A model generated the notes under the pieces. That model saw nothing but the letters and a program-made list of their open reading frames with translations. It did no database searches and was not told where the DNA came from. A program made the translations under genes and the position numbers. Below are positions 1-7,456 of a stretch of 8,820 nucleotides of DNA, piece after piece. Every line of letters begins with the position of its first letter. The stretch's first letter is position 1. Source of the stretch: Chitinophagia bacterium (GTDB lineage: Bacteria; Bacteroidota; Bacteroidia; Chitinophagales; Chitinophagaceae); the NCBI GenBank assembly GCA_010021705.1, contig RGMU01000054.1, positions 1 through 8,820 on the forward strand. Reading direction: 5' to 3'.

Positions 1-29
1 GGGAATTTAAATAAATGTAATGTAGCTGC

Positions 30-1892
30 CTATTCCGAAGGCACTTCAGTGATGTATCTTCTTAACAATTTTTTCTTTTTTCCAATATCCACCATAAAAG
101 TTCTCCAAAGCACAATATGCTTTTTAGACTTTTCTTCACGCATCATTTTGGTAATCAGTTCATTGCCTGCTTCGGTAATGGGCTGTAAAATTTGGTCTGT
201 AAAATACTTGGCTGCTGCTTCGGCACGATCTGCCATTTTAGCATCTTCTTGATTGTTGGCTATTATTCTTAATTGTATGTAAAATTTGTCTGCTGTCTTT
301 TGGGCATCCATTAGCTTGTCCATAGCATAGTCGGCTGCTATTATGCAGTCCGGTGTATGCCCCTGTTTAAACTTGACTATTTCTTCTTTGGTTTTGCCGG
401 CGTGGGTTATCAGGGCTTCAAAGTTAAAGTGATTCAAGCAGTTGGTTAGGGTTGCAGCGCGGGTGCTTTGGGCTAATCGCTCTTCTAATAGGCTTTGGGC
501 TTGTGCTTCGCGTGCAAAGGCTACTATGCGCGGGTCGGTAAATATGTTGCCCAACTGTAGCTTGCTGTTAAATGTTATGCCTTCTAATGTGGTGCAACGG
601 CTTAGTGCCACATATACTTGCCCTGCTGCAAAAGAGCGGTCAAGGTCTAATATCACATTTTCTAAGGTTAGCCCTTGACTTTTATGCACCGTAATAGCCC
701 ATGCCGGCTTTAGCGGATATTGGGTAAATGTTCCCATCACTTCTTCTTCTATGCCATCTTCATTGCCACCGGGTTTATATTTTACGTTTTTCCACACGTC
801 TTTGTTTATCACCAAAGGCTCATCTTTGGGCGATGCTCCCTCTAACACTACTGATATGCCATCGTCAAGGTTTATATCCACCACTGTGCCTATTTTGCCG
901 TTATAGTATCTCCGGGGTGTTTGGCTGTCATTTTTTATCATCATTACTTGCGCACCCTTTTTAAGCTCTAAGTGCTCTAAGGCATTGATGTTTTTTGTGT
1001 TTATATCCCCCGATATTTCCGCCTTAAACTGAAACGAAGGGGCTTTTATGGCGTTCATAAAACGGCTGTTCACCTCATCGGCTATGTGGTTGTGGGTGCA
1101 TAGCATTATGCTACCCTTCTTTTGCTTAAAGTGGGGGTTGTAGCGTTCATTAAGGCAATTAATGTCGTCTTCTTCGCATTCGTTGTTTCGTATTCTGTTT
1201 AATATGCCCACAAAGGTTGCGTCTTTTTGGCGGTATATCTTTTGTAGCTCTATATACACGGGAGGGGCGGTTCGCACTGCAAAGCTGTCAAAAAAATAGA
1301 TGCCCTGATAGTGGCGTTGCATATGTGCCATTTCATTATCTTTTACTACCGGGGGCAGCTGGTACATGTCGCCTATATAAAGCATCTGCACCCCGCCAAA
1401 GGGCACGTGCATTTGCCGTCTGATGTGCCGTAGCAGGGTGTCTATGGCATCAAGCATATCGGCGCGCACCATGCTAATTTCGTCTATAATTAACAGTTCT
1501 AAGTTTTGAATAACTTTGCGCTTGGTATTGTTAATTCTAACGCTTTTAAGTAAAAACTCCCTGTCATAAGCCGAAGAATCGCCTGTGGTAGATGTTGATT
1601 GGTTAAAATATGCCGAATTAACAGTGGGTATAAACAGCCCCAACGGCAACTGAAAAAACGAGTGTAGCGTTTCCCCACCTGCATTCATGGCTGCCACACC
1701 GGTAGGCGCAAGCACCACCATGTTTTTTGTTTTATTATCGGTAATGTATTTTAAAAATGTAGTTTTACCCGAACCTGCCTTGCCGGTAAGAAACAAATGT
1801 TCATGCGTGTTGTTAACAAACGAAGCCGCCAAGCGAAATGCCTCGTTATCTTCATCAGGTAATTTGCCTGTAATAGGGGAATGTGCTACCAT
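30..1892 (-). CDS. PIF1-like superfamily 1 DNA helicase (620 aa)
   Basis: ATP-dependent DNA helicase of the PIF1/RecD2-like SF1B group, expected to act on cytoplasmic DNA in replication or repair. Visible motifs, numbered from the ATG at 1892: Walker A GKAGSGKT at 37-44; motif Ia LAPTGVAA at 61-68; Walker B LLIIDEIS at 133-140; motif III with IGDMYQLPPV at 173-182; IYRQ at 219-222; motif V with TVHKSQG at 401-407; motif VI with YVALSR at 427-432. Residues 470-620 form a charged, probably helical tail ending in a Lys-rich stretch; from family knowledge I recall similar tails in other Bacteroidota members. An in-frame TTG at 1901 would add three residues, but it lies inside the promoter box, so I chose the ATG. 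A TTG at codon 21 would also keep all motifs and cannot be excluded. The gene is divergent from the kelch gene. Family assignment is sure; the exact cellular role is not. Confidence 0.93.
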   Translation of the reverse strand: MVAHSPITGKLPDEDNEAFRLAASFVNNTHEHLFLTGKAGSGKTTFLKYITDNKTKNMVVLAPTGVAAMNAGGETLHSFFQLPLGLFIPTVNSAYFNQSTSTTGDSSAYDREFLLKSVRINNTKRKVIQNLELLIIDEISMVRADMLDAIDTLLRHIRRQMHVPFGGVQMLYIGDMYQLPPVVKDNEMAHMQRHYQGIYFFDSFAVRTAPPVYIELQKIYRQKDATFVGILNRIRNNECEEDDINCLNERYNPHFKQKKGSIMLCTHNHIADEVNSRFMNAIKAPSFQFKAEISGDINTKNINALEHLELKKGAQVMMIKNDSQTPRRYYNGKIGTVVDINLDDGISVVLEGASPKDEPLVINKDVWKNVKYKPGGNEDGIEEEVMGTFTQYPLKPAWAITVHKSQGLTLENVILDLDRSFAAGQVYVALSRCTTLEGITFNSKLQLGNIFTDPRIVAFAREAQAQSLLEERLAQSTRAATLTNCLNHFNFEALITHAGKTKEEIVKFKQGHTPDCIIAADYAMDKLMDAQKTADKFYIQLRIIANNQEDAKMADRAEAAAKYFTDQILQPITEAGNELITKMMREEKSKKHIVLWRTFMVDIGKKKKLLRRYITEVPSE

Positions 1893-1898
1893 AATCCA

Positions 1899-1906
1899 CA
1901 AATATA
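1899..1906 (-). promoter_or_regulatory. Bacteroidota -7 box for the helicase gene
   Basis: Read on the minus strand this is TATATTTG, a full match to the TAnnTTTG -7 element of the Bacteroidota primary sigma factor. Only a weak TGTG lies near the -33 position. The ATG follows after just 6 bases, so the transcript would start within a few bases of the start codon. Confidence 0.5.
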
Positions 1907-2058
1907 GTAAAACACACGCTTTGCCACACCACTTTTCTCTCCCTAAAAAACCTATCCCATTTTTCCAACAAATAGTCCATTATTACATATCTATTTTATC
2001 CTAATACACAAAACGTTAAACTTTTATCAGGGCAGCCATTATTCCAAACTATTAACCA

Positions 2059-2066
2059 TATCTTTG
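2059..2066 (+). promoter_or_regulatory. Bacteroidota -7 box for the kelch gene
   Basis: TATCTTTG matches TAnnTTTG exactly and lies 23 bases before the ATG at 2090, giving a leader of roughly 17-20 bases. I see no good TTTG at the -33 distance. The leader is A-rich and has no Shine-Dalgarno sequence, as is common in this phylum. Confidence 0.6.
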
Positions 2067-2089
2067 TAGGGAACTAAATTTCAAACTTT

Positions 2090-3322
2090 ATGAGAAAGAT
2101 TGCCTTAACATTTATCAGTGTTTTATTGAGTGCAACCCTTTTTGCACAATCTTGGACAATTATGGCAGACATGCCAATCGGCAAGCACATGCCGGCAGCT
2201 GTTGTAATAGACACTGTAATTTATGTAGTAGGGGGCTATGATGCAGTAGGGAATGCTACTAATACTATGCACGCTTATTATCCCAACTCCAACACATGGG
2301 CAACAAAACCGTCTATGAGTGTGGCGCGTGGTGAATTGGCAGCAGCGGCTTCTGGTGGTAAACTTTATGTTATAGGAGGTTACGTTGGGAGTGCCGGTGT
2401 TGTGAACACGGTTGAAGAATATGACCCTGTTACCAATATGTGGACAACCAAAGCATCTATGCCCACAGCAAGGTCGCAATTTTCAGTGGGTGTTTCAAGT
2501 TCAGGGCTAATATACTGTAATGGAGGTTATCCAGGTTCTTATACGGCTAATGAAGTATATAACCCTGCCACCAATACTTGGGCTACCAGAGCAAGAATGC
2601 CCGTAGCGCGGTTGCAAAACAATGGTGCCGTTTATTATAACGGTAAAGTATATTTTATTGGAGGTAAAGATATTGGCTCTTCAACATATTACGATGATGT
2701 GAATGTATATACCCCCTCTACTGATAGTTGGTCAACATTACCAAGCATGCCGGCTACACGCTTTTCCGGTGCTATTGCGCCGTATGGGAGAAGAATATTT
2801 TACATGGGTGGTGCACAAGGCGTAGTAATGCCTAATTTTACGACTAACTATAGCTATGATACCCTCACCCGCCGTTGGACAAGCGTTGACCCTTTATTAA
2901 GAAAAAGAAGTGGCATGGTGGCTGTTGCCTACGGTAACCAACTTACCCCAAGCGAAACCCTTAAATGTATCTTCTTAATCGGTGGCAGAGATAGCGTAAA
3001 TGGTCTGGTAGCTTGGAATCATAAATATGTACCGTCACTTGATACTGCAATTATAGCTGCCTCAAATCAAGTAGAACTGCCACAAGCAAGCCTTAGTGTA
3101 TATCCTAATCCTGCTTATAATGGCTACTTCAACATAAAAGCAAATACCATATCTCACGAAATGGTTAAAGTATCCATATATGACTTAAAAGGTATCAAAA
3201 TTGACAATTTCACCATAGAAACCAATTCAACTACTTCTTATTATTTAGCAACACCGGGCATATATAGCATCATAGCAGAAGACGGTACAGCTAAACTGAA
3301 GCAAACCATTATAGTACAATAG
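2090..3322 (+). CDS. Secreted kelch-repeat protein with T9SS sorting domain (410 aa)
   Basis: Exported beta-propeller protein, probably released to or anchored at the cell surface by the type IX secretion system. Residues 1-19 are a Sec signal peptide ending LFA, with Gln20 next; cleavage before Gln is usual in Bacteroidota. Six kelch blades follow, with Gly-Gly pairs at 48-49, 96-97, 145-146, 191-192, 240-241 and 298-299. Blade-closing Trp residues stand at 70, 118, 164, 214 and 263. Residues 336-410 form a type A T9SS C-terminal domain: SVYPNP at 336-341, SIYDLKG at 362-368, then PGIYSI and a final Lys-rich strand ending IIVQ. Kelch propellers usually bind proteins or sugars, and some are galactose-oxidase relatives, but I see no sign of an added catalytic domain. 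The gene appears monocistronic, with its own promoter and terminator. The ligand is unknown. Confidence 0.93.
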   Translation: MRKIALTFISVLLSATLFAQSWTIMADMPIGKHMPAAVVIDTVIYVVGGYDAVGNATNTMHAYYPNSNTWATKPSMSVARGELAAAASGGKLYVIGGYVGSAGVVNTVEEYDPVTNMWTTKASMPTARSQFSVGVSSSGLIYCNGGYPGSYTANEVYNPATNTWATRARMPVARLQNNGAVYYNGKVYFIGGKDIGSSTYYDDVNVYTPSTDSWSTLPSMPATRFSGAIAPYGRRIFYMGGAQGVVMPNFTTNYSYDTLTRRWTSVDPLLRKRSGMVAVAYGNQLTPSETLKCIFLIGGRDSVNGLVAWNHKYVPSLDTAIIAASNQVELPQASLSVYPNPAYNGYFNIKANTISHEMVKVSIYDLKGIKIDNFTIETNSTTSYYLATPGIYSIIAEDGTAKLKQTIIVQ

Positions 3323-3355
3323 GGGTATGGCTCAATTTATTTTAACACCATTATG

Positions 3356-3385
3356 GGGCTTGCACGCAAAATGCAAGCCCTTTTT
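3356..3385 (+). terminator. Intrinsic terminator of the kelch gene
   Basis: A perfect 9-bp stem, GGGCTTGCA paired with TGCAAGCCC, around a 7-base loop, followed directly by TTTTT. It lies 33 bases past the kelch stop codon. The other strand has no T-run after the stem, so it acts for the plus strand only and would not end the convergent glycosyltransferase transcript. Confidence 0.88.
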
Positions 3386-3407
3386 ATTTGCCGGTAAGAA
3401 GCAATAA

Positions 3408-4331
3408 TCAATCTGCCCCCTTGGGTGATATAAACCCCATAATCACCCACCACCTAAAACGTTCCAGCATAATAAATTTACTCCATTGCCCGCGTACCAA
3501 AAAACCTAAACCATAGAGTATGGCATAAACCCATTTGGCTATATATTCTAAAAATTTTACTAATAACCACCCGTATTGCCCTTCTAATCTAACCCTCTCG
3601 CCCCCTCCAATGCCTTTACTATGTCTTTTTACATAATTATGGTCAAACTTATTGGCTTCCACACAATGTAAAACAGCAACCATTGGCAAATAATACACTT
3701 GCTTACCGTAAGCTAATATTCTTTTGTATATTTCCTTTTCTTCAGTGGCTAATAAACCTTTTCCTCTCCGTCCTAAGCTGTGATTAAAGTAGCCAATTTC
3801 TTCAAACACTTTTTTCCGGAATGACATATTTGCCCCACAAGGATAACGCTCTCCGGTCATGCGCTTTATTTTGTTACCCAAATCAAAATTACCTACCAAT
3901 CCAAAAAAATACTTAGAATACCAATCAGGTATTCCGGTGAGGAACTTGGGCGTTATTTTTCCGCCAATAGACCACACTTCAGGGTGAGCATCGTAAAAGT
4001 TAACAATATTAGCCAGCCAGTTAGGTTCGGCAGTACTATCATCATCTAAGTATGCTACTATTGAGCCTTTTGCCTCTTTGGCACATCTTGTGCGCGTAAA
4101 TGCTACACCCTGATTAGGTTCAATATAATAACTGAAATTATAAGACGGATGTTCTTCTTTATACCTTTTCAACAGTTCTATCACATTGTCGGTACTGTTA
4201 TTGTCCACCACAATAACTTCAAACTGTGATTTATCAAAATCTTGGTTAAAAATACTTTCTACTGCATTGATTATAAACCTAGCCCTATTGTAAGAGCATA
4301 TTACAGCTGATATTTTATACTGATATTCCAT
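3408..4331 (-). CDS. Family 2 glycosyltransferase (307 aa)
   Basis: GT-A fold glycosyltransferase, expected to move a sugar from a nucleotide-sugar donor onto a growing surface glycan at the inner face of the cytoplasmic membrane. The N-terminal strand holds SAVICSYNR at 8-16. VVDNNSTDN at 41-49 binds the nucleotide, and YLDDDS at 94-99 supplies the metal-binding DxD. CGANMSFRK at 165-173 and the acidic TEEKE at 196-200 fit the acceptor and catalytic-base region. Residues about 262-280 are hydrophobic and may form a membrane-associated helix near the C-terminus. The ATG at 4331 is secure because the first core strand begins only about seven residues later. The gene is divergent from the glycosyltransferase at 4458 and convergent with the kelch gene. 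Sugar and acceptor cannot be told from sequence. Confidence 0.92.
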   Translation of the reverse strand: MEYQYKISAVICSYNRARFIINAVESIFNQDFDKSQFEVIVVDNNSTDNVIELLKRYKEEHPSYNFSYYIEPNQGVAFTRTRCAKEAKGSIVAYLDDDSTAEPNWLANIVNFYDAHPEVWSIGGKITPKFLTGIPDWYSKYFFGLVGNFDLGNKIKRMTGERYPCGANMSFRKKVFEEIGYFNHSLGRRGKGLLATEEKEIYKRILAYGKQVYYLPMVAVLHCVEANKFDHNYVKRHSKGIGGGERVRLEGQYGWLLVKFLEYIAKWVYAILYGLGFLVRGQWSKFIMLERFRWWVIMGFISPKGAD

Positions 4332-4338
4332 TTTAAGG

Positions 4339-4370
4339 CAAAGTTAGGCAGAATCCTATCCATTCACAAA
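4339..4370 (-). promoter_or_regulatory. Full Bacteroidota promoter for the minus-strand glycosyltransferase
   Basis: On the minus strand TTTG (4370-4367), a 20-base spacer, then TAACTTTG (4346-4339). This fits the Bacteroidota consensus of TTTG, 19-21 bases, TAnnTTTG. Only 7 bases separate the -7 box from the ATG at 4331, so the mRNA leader would be at most a few bases. Confidence 0.65.
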
Positions 4371-4427
4371 TTAATCATACTACATCACAAAGTAATATTA
4401 GCTACATGGCAGTTTATTCTTTTATAC

Positions 4428-4435
4428 TACATTTG
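4428..4435 (+). promoter_or_regulatory. Bacteroidota -7 box for the plus-strand glycan operon
   Basis: TACATTTG matches TAnnTTTG and lies 22 bases before the ATG at 4458. No convincing -33 element is visible. It would drive the glycosyltransferase at 4458 and, by read-through, the TMTC-like gene at 5376. Confidence 0.55.
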
Positions 4436-4457
4436 CATTCCCTATCCACAGGCAAAT

Positions 4458-5339
4458 ATGGTATCCGTAATCATCATCAATTATAACACCTTTAGCATAA
4501 CGTGTGCTTGCATAGCAAGTGTAATAAAACACACTATTGGGGTAGCATATCAAATAATACTTGTAGATAATGCTTCGCCTAACGATAATGCTGATGATTT
4601 TTTAATTCAATTTCCGAGTATCACATTAATAAAAAGCCCTATCAACGGTGGCTTTGCCAAAGGCAATAATTTGGGCATACAACACGCCACCGGAAGCCAT
4701 ATTCTACTGCTTAATTCTGACACCGTGCTGCAAGAGGATAGCATTACAAAGGCTTATAAGCAATATAAAGCGTTAGACGGAGTGGGGGCATTAAGCGTTA
4801 GGTTAATATACCCTGACGGAAAGTTGCAGCACACCGCAAGAAAATTCAGAAGTATATCGCATGAGCTATTAGATGTAGCCAGACCGGTATTATTGCTTTT
4901 ACCTTATAAAAAGCGGGCAAACTTAATGATGAACCAATATTTTAAAGGGGACTATAATACATTCACCGATTGGGTTAGCGGGGCATTCATGTTGTTTGAT
5001 AAGCGTATTTTAGACAAGCTACCCAACAATATATTAGATGAGCGGTTTTTTATGTATGGCGAAGACCAACTATGGTGCTATCAGTTTCACCAATTAGGCT
5101 ACCGCAATTTTTATTATGCAGATACCGAAGTTATCCACCTACATGCCGCAAGCACCAGTAAAGAAAAACAATTACAACTACTGAAAAGGTTTCTGGAATT
5201 AGAAATAAAAATAATGGAATACCGGTTTGGCAAGGGTTTATATTTATCTGTATTTAGCCTTATTCTTAAAGCGAAAGAAAACTTTAGATATACGGTAAAG
5301 CGAATTGCCTTAAAAGTGTTTGGTATTCAAATACGGTAG
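4458..5339 (+). CDS. WbbL-like family 2 glycosyltransferase (293 aa)
   Basis: GT-A glycosyltransferase resembling the rhamnosyltransferase (WbbL-like) branch of family 2, expected to act on a lipid-linked glycan at the cytoplasmic membrane. Motifs: SVIIINYN at 3-10; LVDNAS at 35-40; NGGFAKGNNLGI at 63-74, typical of this branch; LLLNSDTVL at 83-91, with Asp88 at the DxD position; DWVSGAFML at 171-179; and FFMYGEDQLWCYQ at 197-209 with the acidic pair that usually holds the catalytic base. It starts immediately at the first core strand, so the ATG is well placed. The stop lies 36 bases before the ATG of the membrane protein, with no terminator between, so the two are probably cotranscribed. 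The rhamnose preference is only a resemblance; the true donor is unknown. Confidence 0.92.
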   Translation: MVSVIIINYNTFSITCACIASVIKHTIGVAYQIILVDNASPNDNADDFLIQFPSITLIKSPINGGFAKGNNLGIQHATGSHILLLNSDTVLQEDSITKAYKQYKALDGVGALSVRLIYPDGKLQHTARKFRSISHELLDVARPVLLLLPYKKRANLMMNQYFKGDYNTFTDWVSGAFMLFDKRILDKLPNNILDERFFMYGEDQLWCYQFHQLGYRNFYYADTEVIHLHAASTSKEKQLQLLKRFLELEIKIMEYRFGKGLYLSVFSLILKAKENFRYTVKRIALKVFGIQIR

Positions 5340-5375
5340 CGTATATTGCAAAAAAGTGTAAGCATTATTGGCATA

Positions 5376-7403
5376 ATGGCGCAAAAGAAAAAATCAATCA
5401 AAAATGCCGGGCAACCTAATACCCCTGCGGCAGTGCCGGTAAGCCCCGCTACTGTGCCGGAAGCCCCGGCAGTAGTGCCAATGCCGGCAACCGGTTTGCT
5501 TGGCTCTTTAAGCACGCTACGGGTGCAGCAGATTATTTTAATGCTGTTGGTGTTAGTGTTTTACGGCAATACATTTATGCACGAAACCGCATTGGACGAT
5601 GGCGTGGTGATAGTGCACAACCAATATGTGCAACAAGGCTTTGCGGGCATAGGCAAAATATTAGGCGGTGATGCCTACGAGAGCTTTACCGAACAGCAAA
5701 ACACCGGCAACCAGTTGGAAGGGGGACGGTATCGCCCTTTGTCTATCATTACTTTTGCCATTGAACAACAGCTTTTAGGCATAGACAATAGCCAACTTAT
5801 CGATACGTCTGCCGCTGCACGTAAAGCCCTCATAGCTGCCAAAACAGCCAAAATGGTAAGCGATATGCACGTTAGGCACATTATCAATGTGTTGCTTTAC
5901 GGGTTGTGTATTTTGGTATTGCTGCATTGGCTGCGGAAAACGGTATTTACCCAAAAGCCATTCATGGCATTTACGGCTGCGCTTTTGTTTGCCGTTCACC
6001 CGCTACACACCGAAGTAGTAGCCAATGTTAAAAGCCGGGACGAAATACTATCTTTACTGTTTATAGGCTTAACGCTAAGCACCTTTTTCCGCTATGCCGG
6101 CACTAAAAAAATAACTGACTTAGCACTTGCGCTATTGTGCTACTTTATGGCATTGCTAAGCAAAGAATATGCCGTTGTGTTGGTATTGCTATTGCCTATC
6201 AGCCTTTATTTTTTCAACAAAACAGACCTAAAAACTGCCTTTATCCAAAGTATTCCTTTGGTGCTACCGCTAATAGTGTATGTGGTGCTGCGCAAAGCTG
6301 CGATAGCCGATACGGCTGAAAATTCGCTTACCGACATCATGAACCACCCCTATCTATATGCCACTGTGGCTGAAGAATGGGCAACTAAGCTCTATGTGCT
6401 ATGGCGATATTTTGCATTGCTGTGGCTACCCTACCCCCTATGCTCCGATTATGGCTATAATGCCCTGCCCTACACCCAATTCAGCAACCCTTTTGTGATA
6501 ATCAGCCTGCTATTGCACGGGGGCTTGGTTTACTTGCTTATTAAGGGCTTCAAAGGCAGGCAAACCTACGCCTACGGCATAGTGTTTTATTTTGCTTTTT
6601 TAGCCCTGATAGCTAATATTTTTGTTAATATAGGTGCGCCTATGGGCGAACGCTTGCTGTTTCACTCTTCATTAGGCTTTGCCATAGCGGTAAGCTATGG
6701 AAGCAATACTATGATAGAAAAATTAACATTTAAGTCAAAATGGTGGGTGTTTACGGGTATAATGGAGGTATTGGTAGTTTTGTGTGCCATTATAACCATA
6801 TCCCGCAACAATGATTGGAAAAATAGCAATACTTTGTTCTTAAAAGATGTGAAAACAGCCCCCGAAAGCGTAATGATAAACACCAATGCCGGCGGCGCAT
6901 GGATAGACGCTTCAGAACGCGCCACAGATACCCTACAGCGCAACGGGCACTTAAAAACAGCCATCTCCCACTTTACCAAAGCCATTAGCATAAACGACAA
7001 ATACATGAATGCCTACATCAACAGGGCTATATGCTATCTGCGCCTTAACGACTATGCACATGCTTTAAGCGATATAGACAGCGTTAACAAATATTATCCG
7101 GCTCATCCGTTTTTAGAACGCTTGCAGGGCAGGGTGTCGCTTTACTACACCAACAAAGGCTTAGATTGGAACGCCATGGGCAATACCATAGAAGCCATGA
7201 TTGCCTTTAAGAAAAGCGCAGAAGCACAGCCCCGCAACCCCGATAACTGGTATAATCTGGCTATGGCTTATTATAAACTTAACCAAAGCGTAAACGCCCA
7301 AACCGCCTTAGCGCAAGCCCTTCGCCTAAACCCGCAACACAAAGCCTCTCTACAAATGCAGCAAATAATAAATACTACGCCGCCTGCACCGCAAGGTAAA
7401 TAG
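5376..7403 (+). CDS. TMTC-like multi-span GT-C protein with C-terminal TPR repeats (675 aa)
   Basis: Probable membrane glycosyltransferase of the GT-C fold, using a lipid-linked sugar on the periplasmic side. After a basic, Pro/Ala-rich N-terminus (1-45) come about 11-12 hydrophobic segments between 50 and 476. Between them are the marks of animal TMTC proteins: Asp74-Asp75 in the first outer loop, YRPLSIITF at 119-127, HPLHTEVVA at 208-216 followed by SRDEILS, LSKE at 261-264, LCSDYG at 355-360, GERLLFHSSLGF at 424-435, and RNNDWKNSNTLF at 477-488. Residues about 526-655 hold three to four TPR repeats, probably periplasmic, which in TMTCs are thought to contact the acceptor. A TTG at 5346 would add ten residues, but I prefer the ATG at 5376. 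The gene probably shares a transcript with the glycosyltransferase upstream. TMTCs transfer mannose to cadherins; the sugar and target here are unknown. A non-enzymatic TPR membrane protein is the main alternative. Confidence 0.85.
   Translation: MAQKKKSIKNAGQPNTPAAVPVSPATVPEAPAVVPMPATGLLGSLSTLRVQQIILMLLVLVFYGNTFMHETALDDGVVIVHNQYVQQGFAGIGKILGGDAYESFTEQQNTGNQLEGGRYRPLSIITFAIEQQLLGIDNSQLIDTSAAARKALIAAKTAKMVSDMHVRHIINVLLYGLCILVLLHWLRKTVFTQKPFMAFTAALLFAVHPLHTEVVANVKSRDEILSLLFIGLTLSTFFRYAGTKKITDLALALLCYFMALLSKEYAVVLVLLLPISLYFFNKTDLKTAFIQSIPLVLPLIVYVVLRKAAIADTAENSLTDIMNHPYLYATVAEEWATKLYVLWRYFALLWLPYPLCSDYGYNALPYTQFSNPFVIISLLLHGGLVYLLIKGFKGRQTYAYGIVFYFAFLALIANIFVNIGAPMGERLLFHSSLGFAIAVSYGSNTMIEKLTFKSKWWVFTGIMEVLVVLCAIITISRNNDWKNSNTLFLKDVKTAPESVMINTNAGGAWIDASERATDTLQRNGHLKTAISHFTKAISINDKYMNAYINRAICYLRLNDYAHALSDIDSVNKYYPAHPFLERLQGRVSLYYTNKGLDWNAMGNTIEAMIAFKKSAEAQPRNPDNWYNLAMAYYKLNQSVNAQTALAQALRLNPQHKASLQMQQIINTTPPAPQGK
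5427..5489 (+). repeat. Three degenerate 21-base tandem repeats encoding a Pro/Ala heptad
   Basis: Within the N-terminus of the TMTC-like gene, three consecutive 21-base units encode AAVPVSP, ATVPEAP and AVVPMPA. Each carries Val-Pro at the same place. The first two units match at 14 of 21 bases by my count. This looks like an old in-frame tandem duplication forming a flexible cytoplasmic linker. Confidence 0.6.
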
Positions 7404-7426
7404 CATATCGGGTTAATTTTTTGTAT

Positions 7427-7434
7427 TATATTTG
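7427..7434 (+). promoter_or_regulatory. Bacteroidota -7 box for the LOG gene
   Basis: TATATTTG matches TAnnTTTG. It lies 22 bases before the TTG at 7457, the same spacing as the boxes in front of the genes at 2090 (23 bases) and 4458 (22 bases). No clear -33 element is visible. It suggests that the LOG gene is transcribed on its own, although no terminator follows the upstream gene. Confidence 0.55.
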
Positions 7435-7456
7435 TTGGTTTAATTCATAGCAAGCG

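Noticed and set aside
1899..1901. TTG as the helicase start, adding MWI before the ATG
   Set aside because: The codon lies inside the TATATTTG promoter box and would not be in the mRNA.
1687..2004. Plus-strand open frame of 105 codons
   Set aside because: Mostly antisense to the Walker A region of the helicase, with no recognisable domain.
1977..2043. CCATTATT repeated at 1977 and 2036 between the divergent genes, as a possible operator
   Set aside because: Eight bases in AT-rich DNA, not symmetric and not placed evenly around the promoters; chance is sufficient.
2123..2479. Minus-strand open frame of 118 codons
   Set aside because: Antisense to the kelch domain; its His- and Cys-rich content mirrors the repeat codons.
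5346..5348. TTG start for the TMTC-like gene, ten residues longer
   Set aside because: It is only 6 bases after the previous stop, has no supporting site, and the ATG at 5376 opens a normal basic N-terminus. Not fully excluded.
6695..7006. Minus-strand open frame of 103 codons
   Set aside because: Antisense to the end of the membrane domain and the first TPR of the TMTC-like gene.
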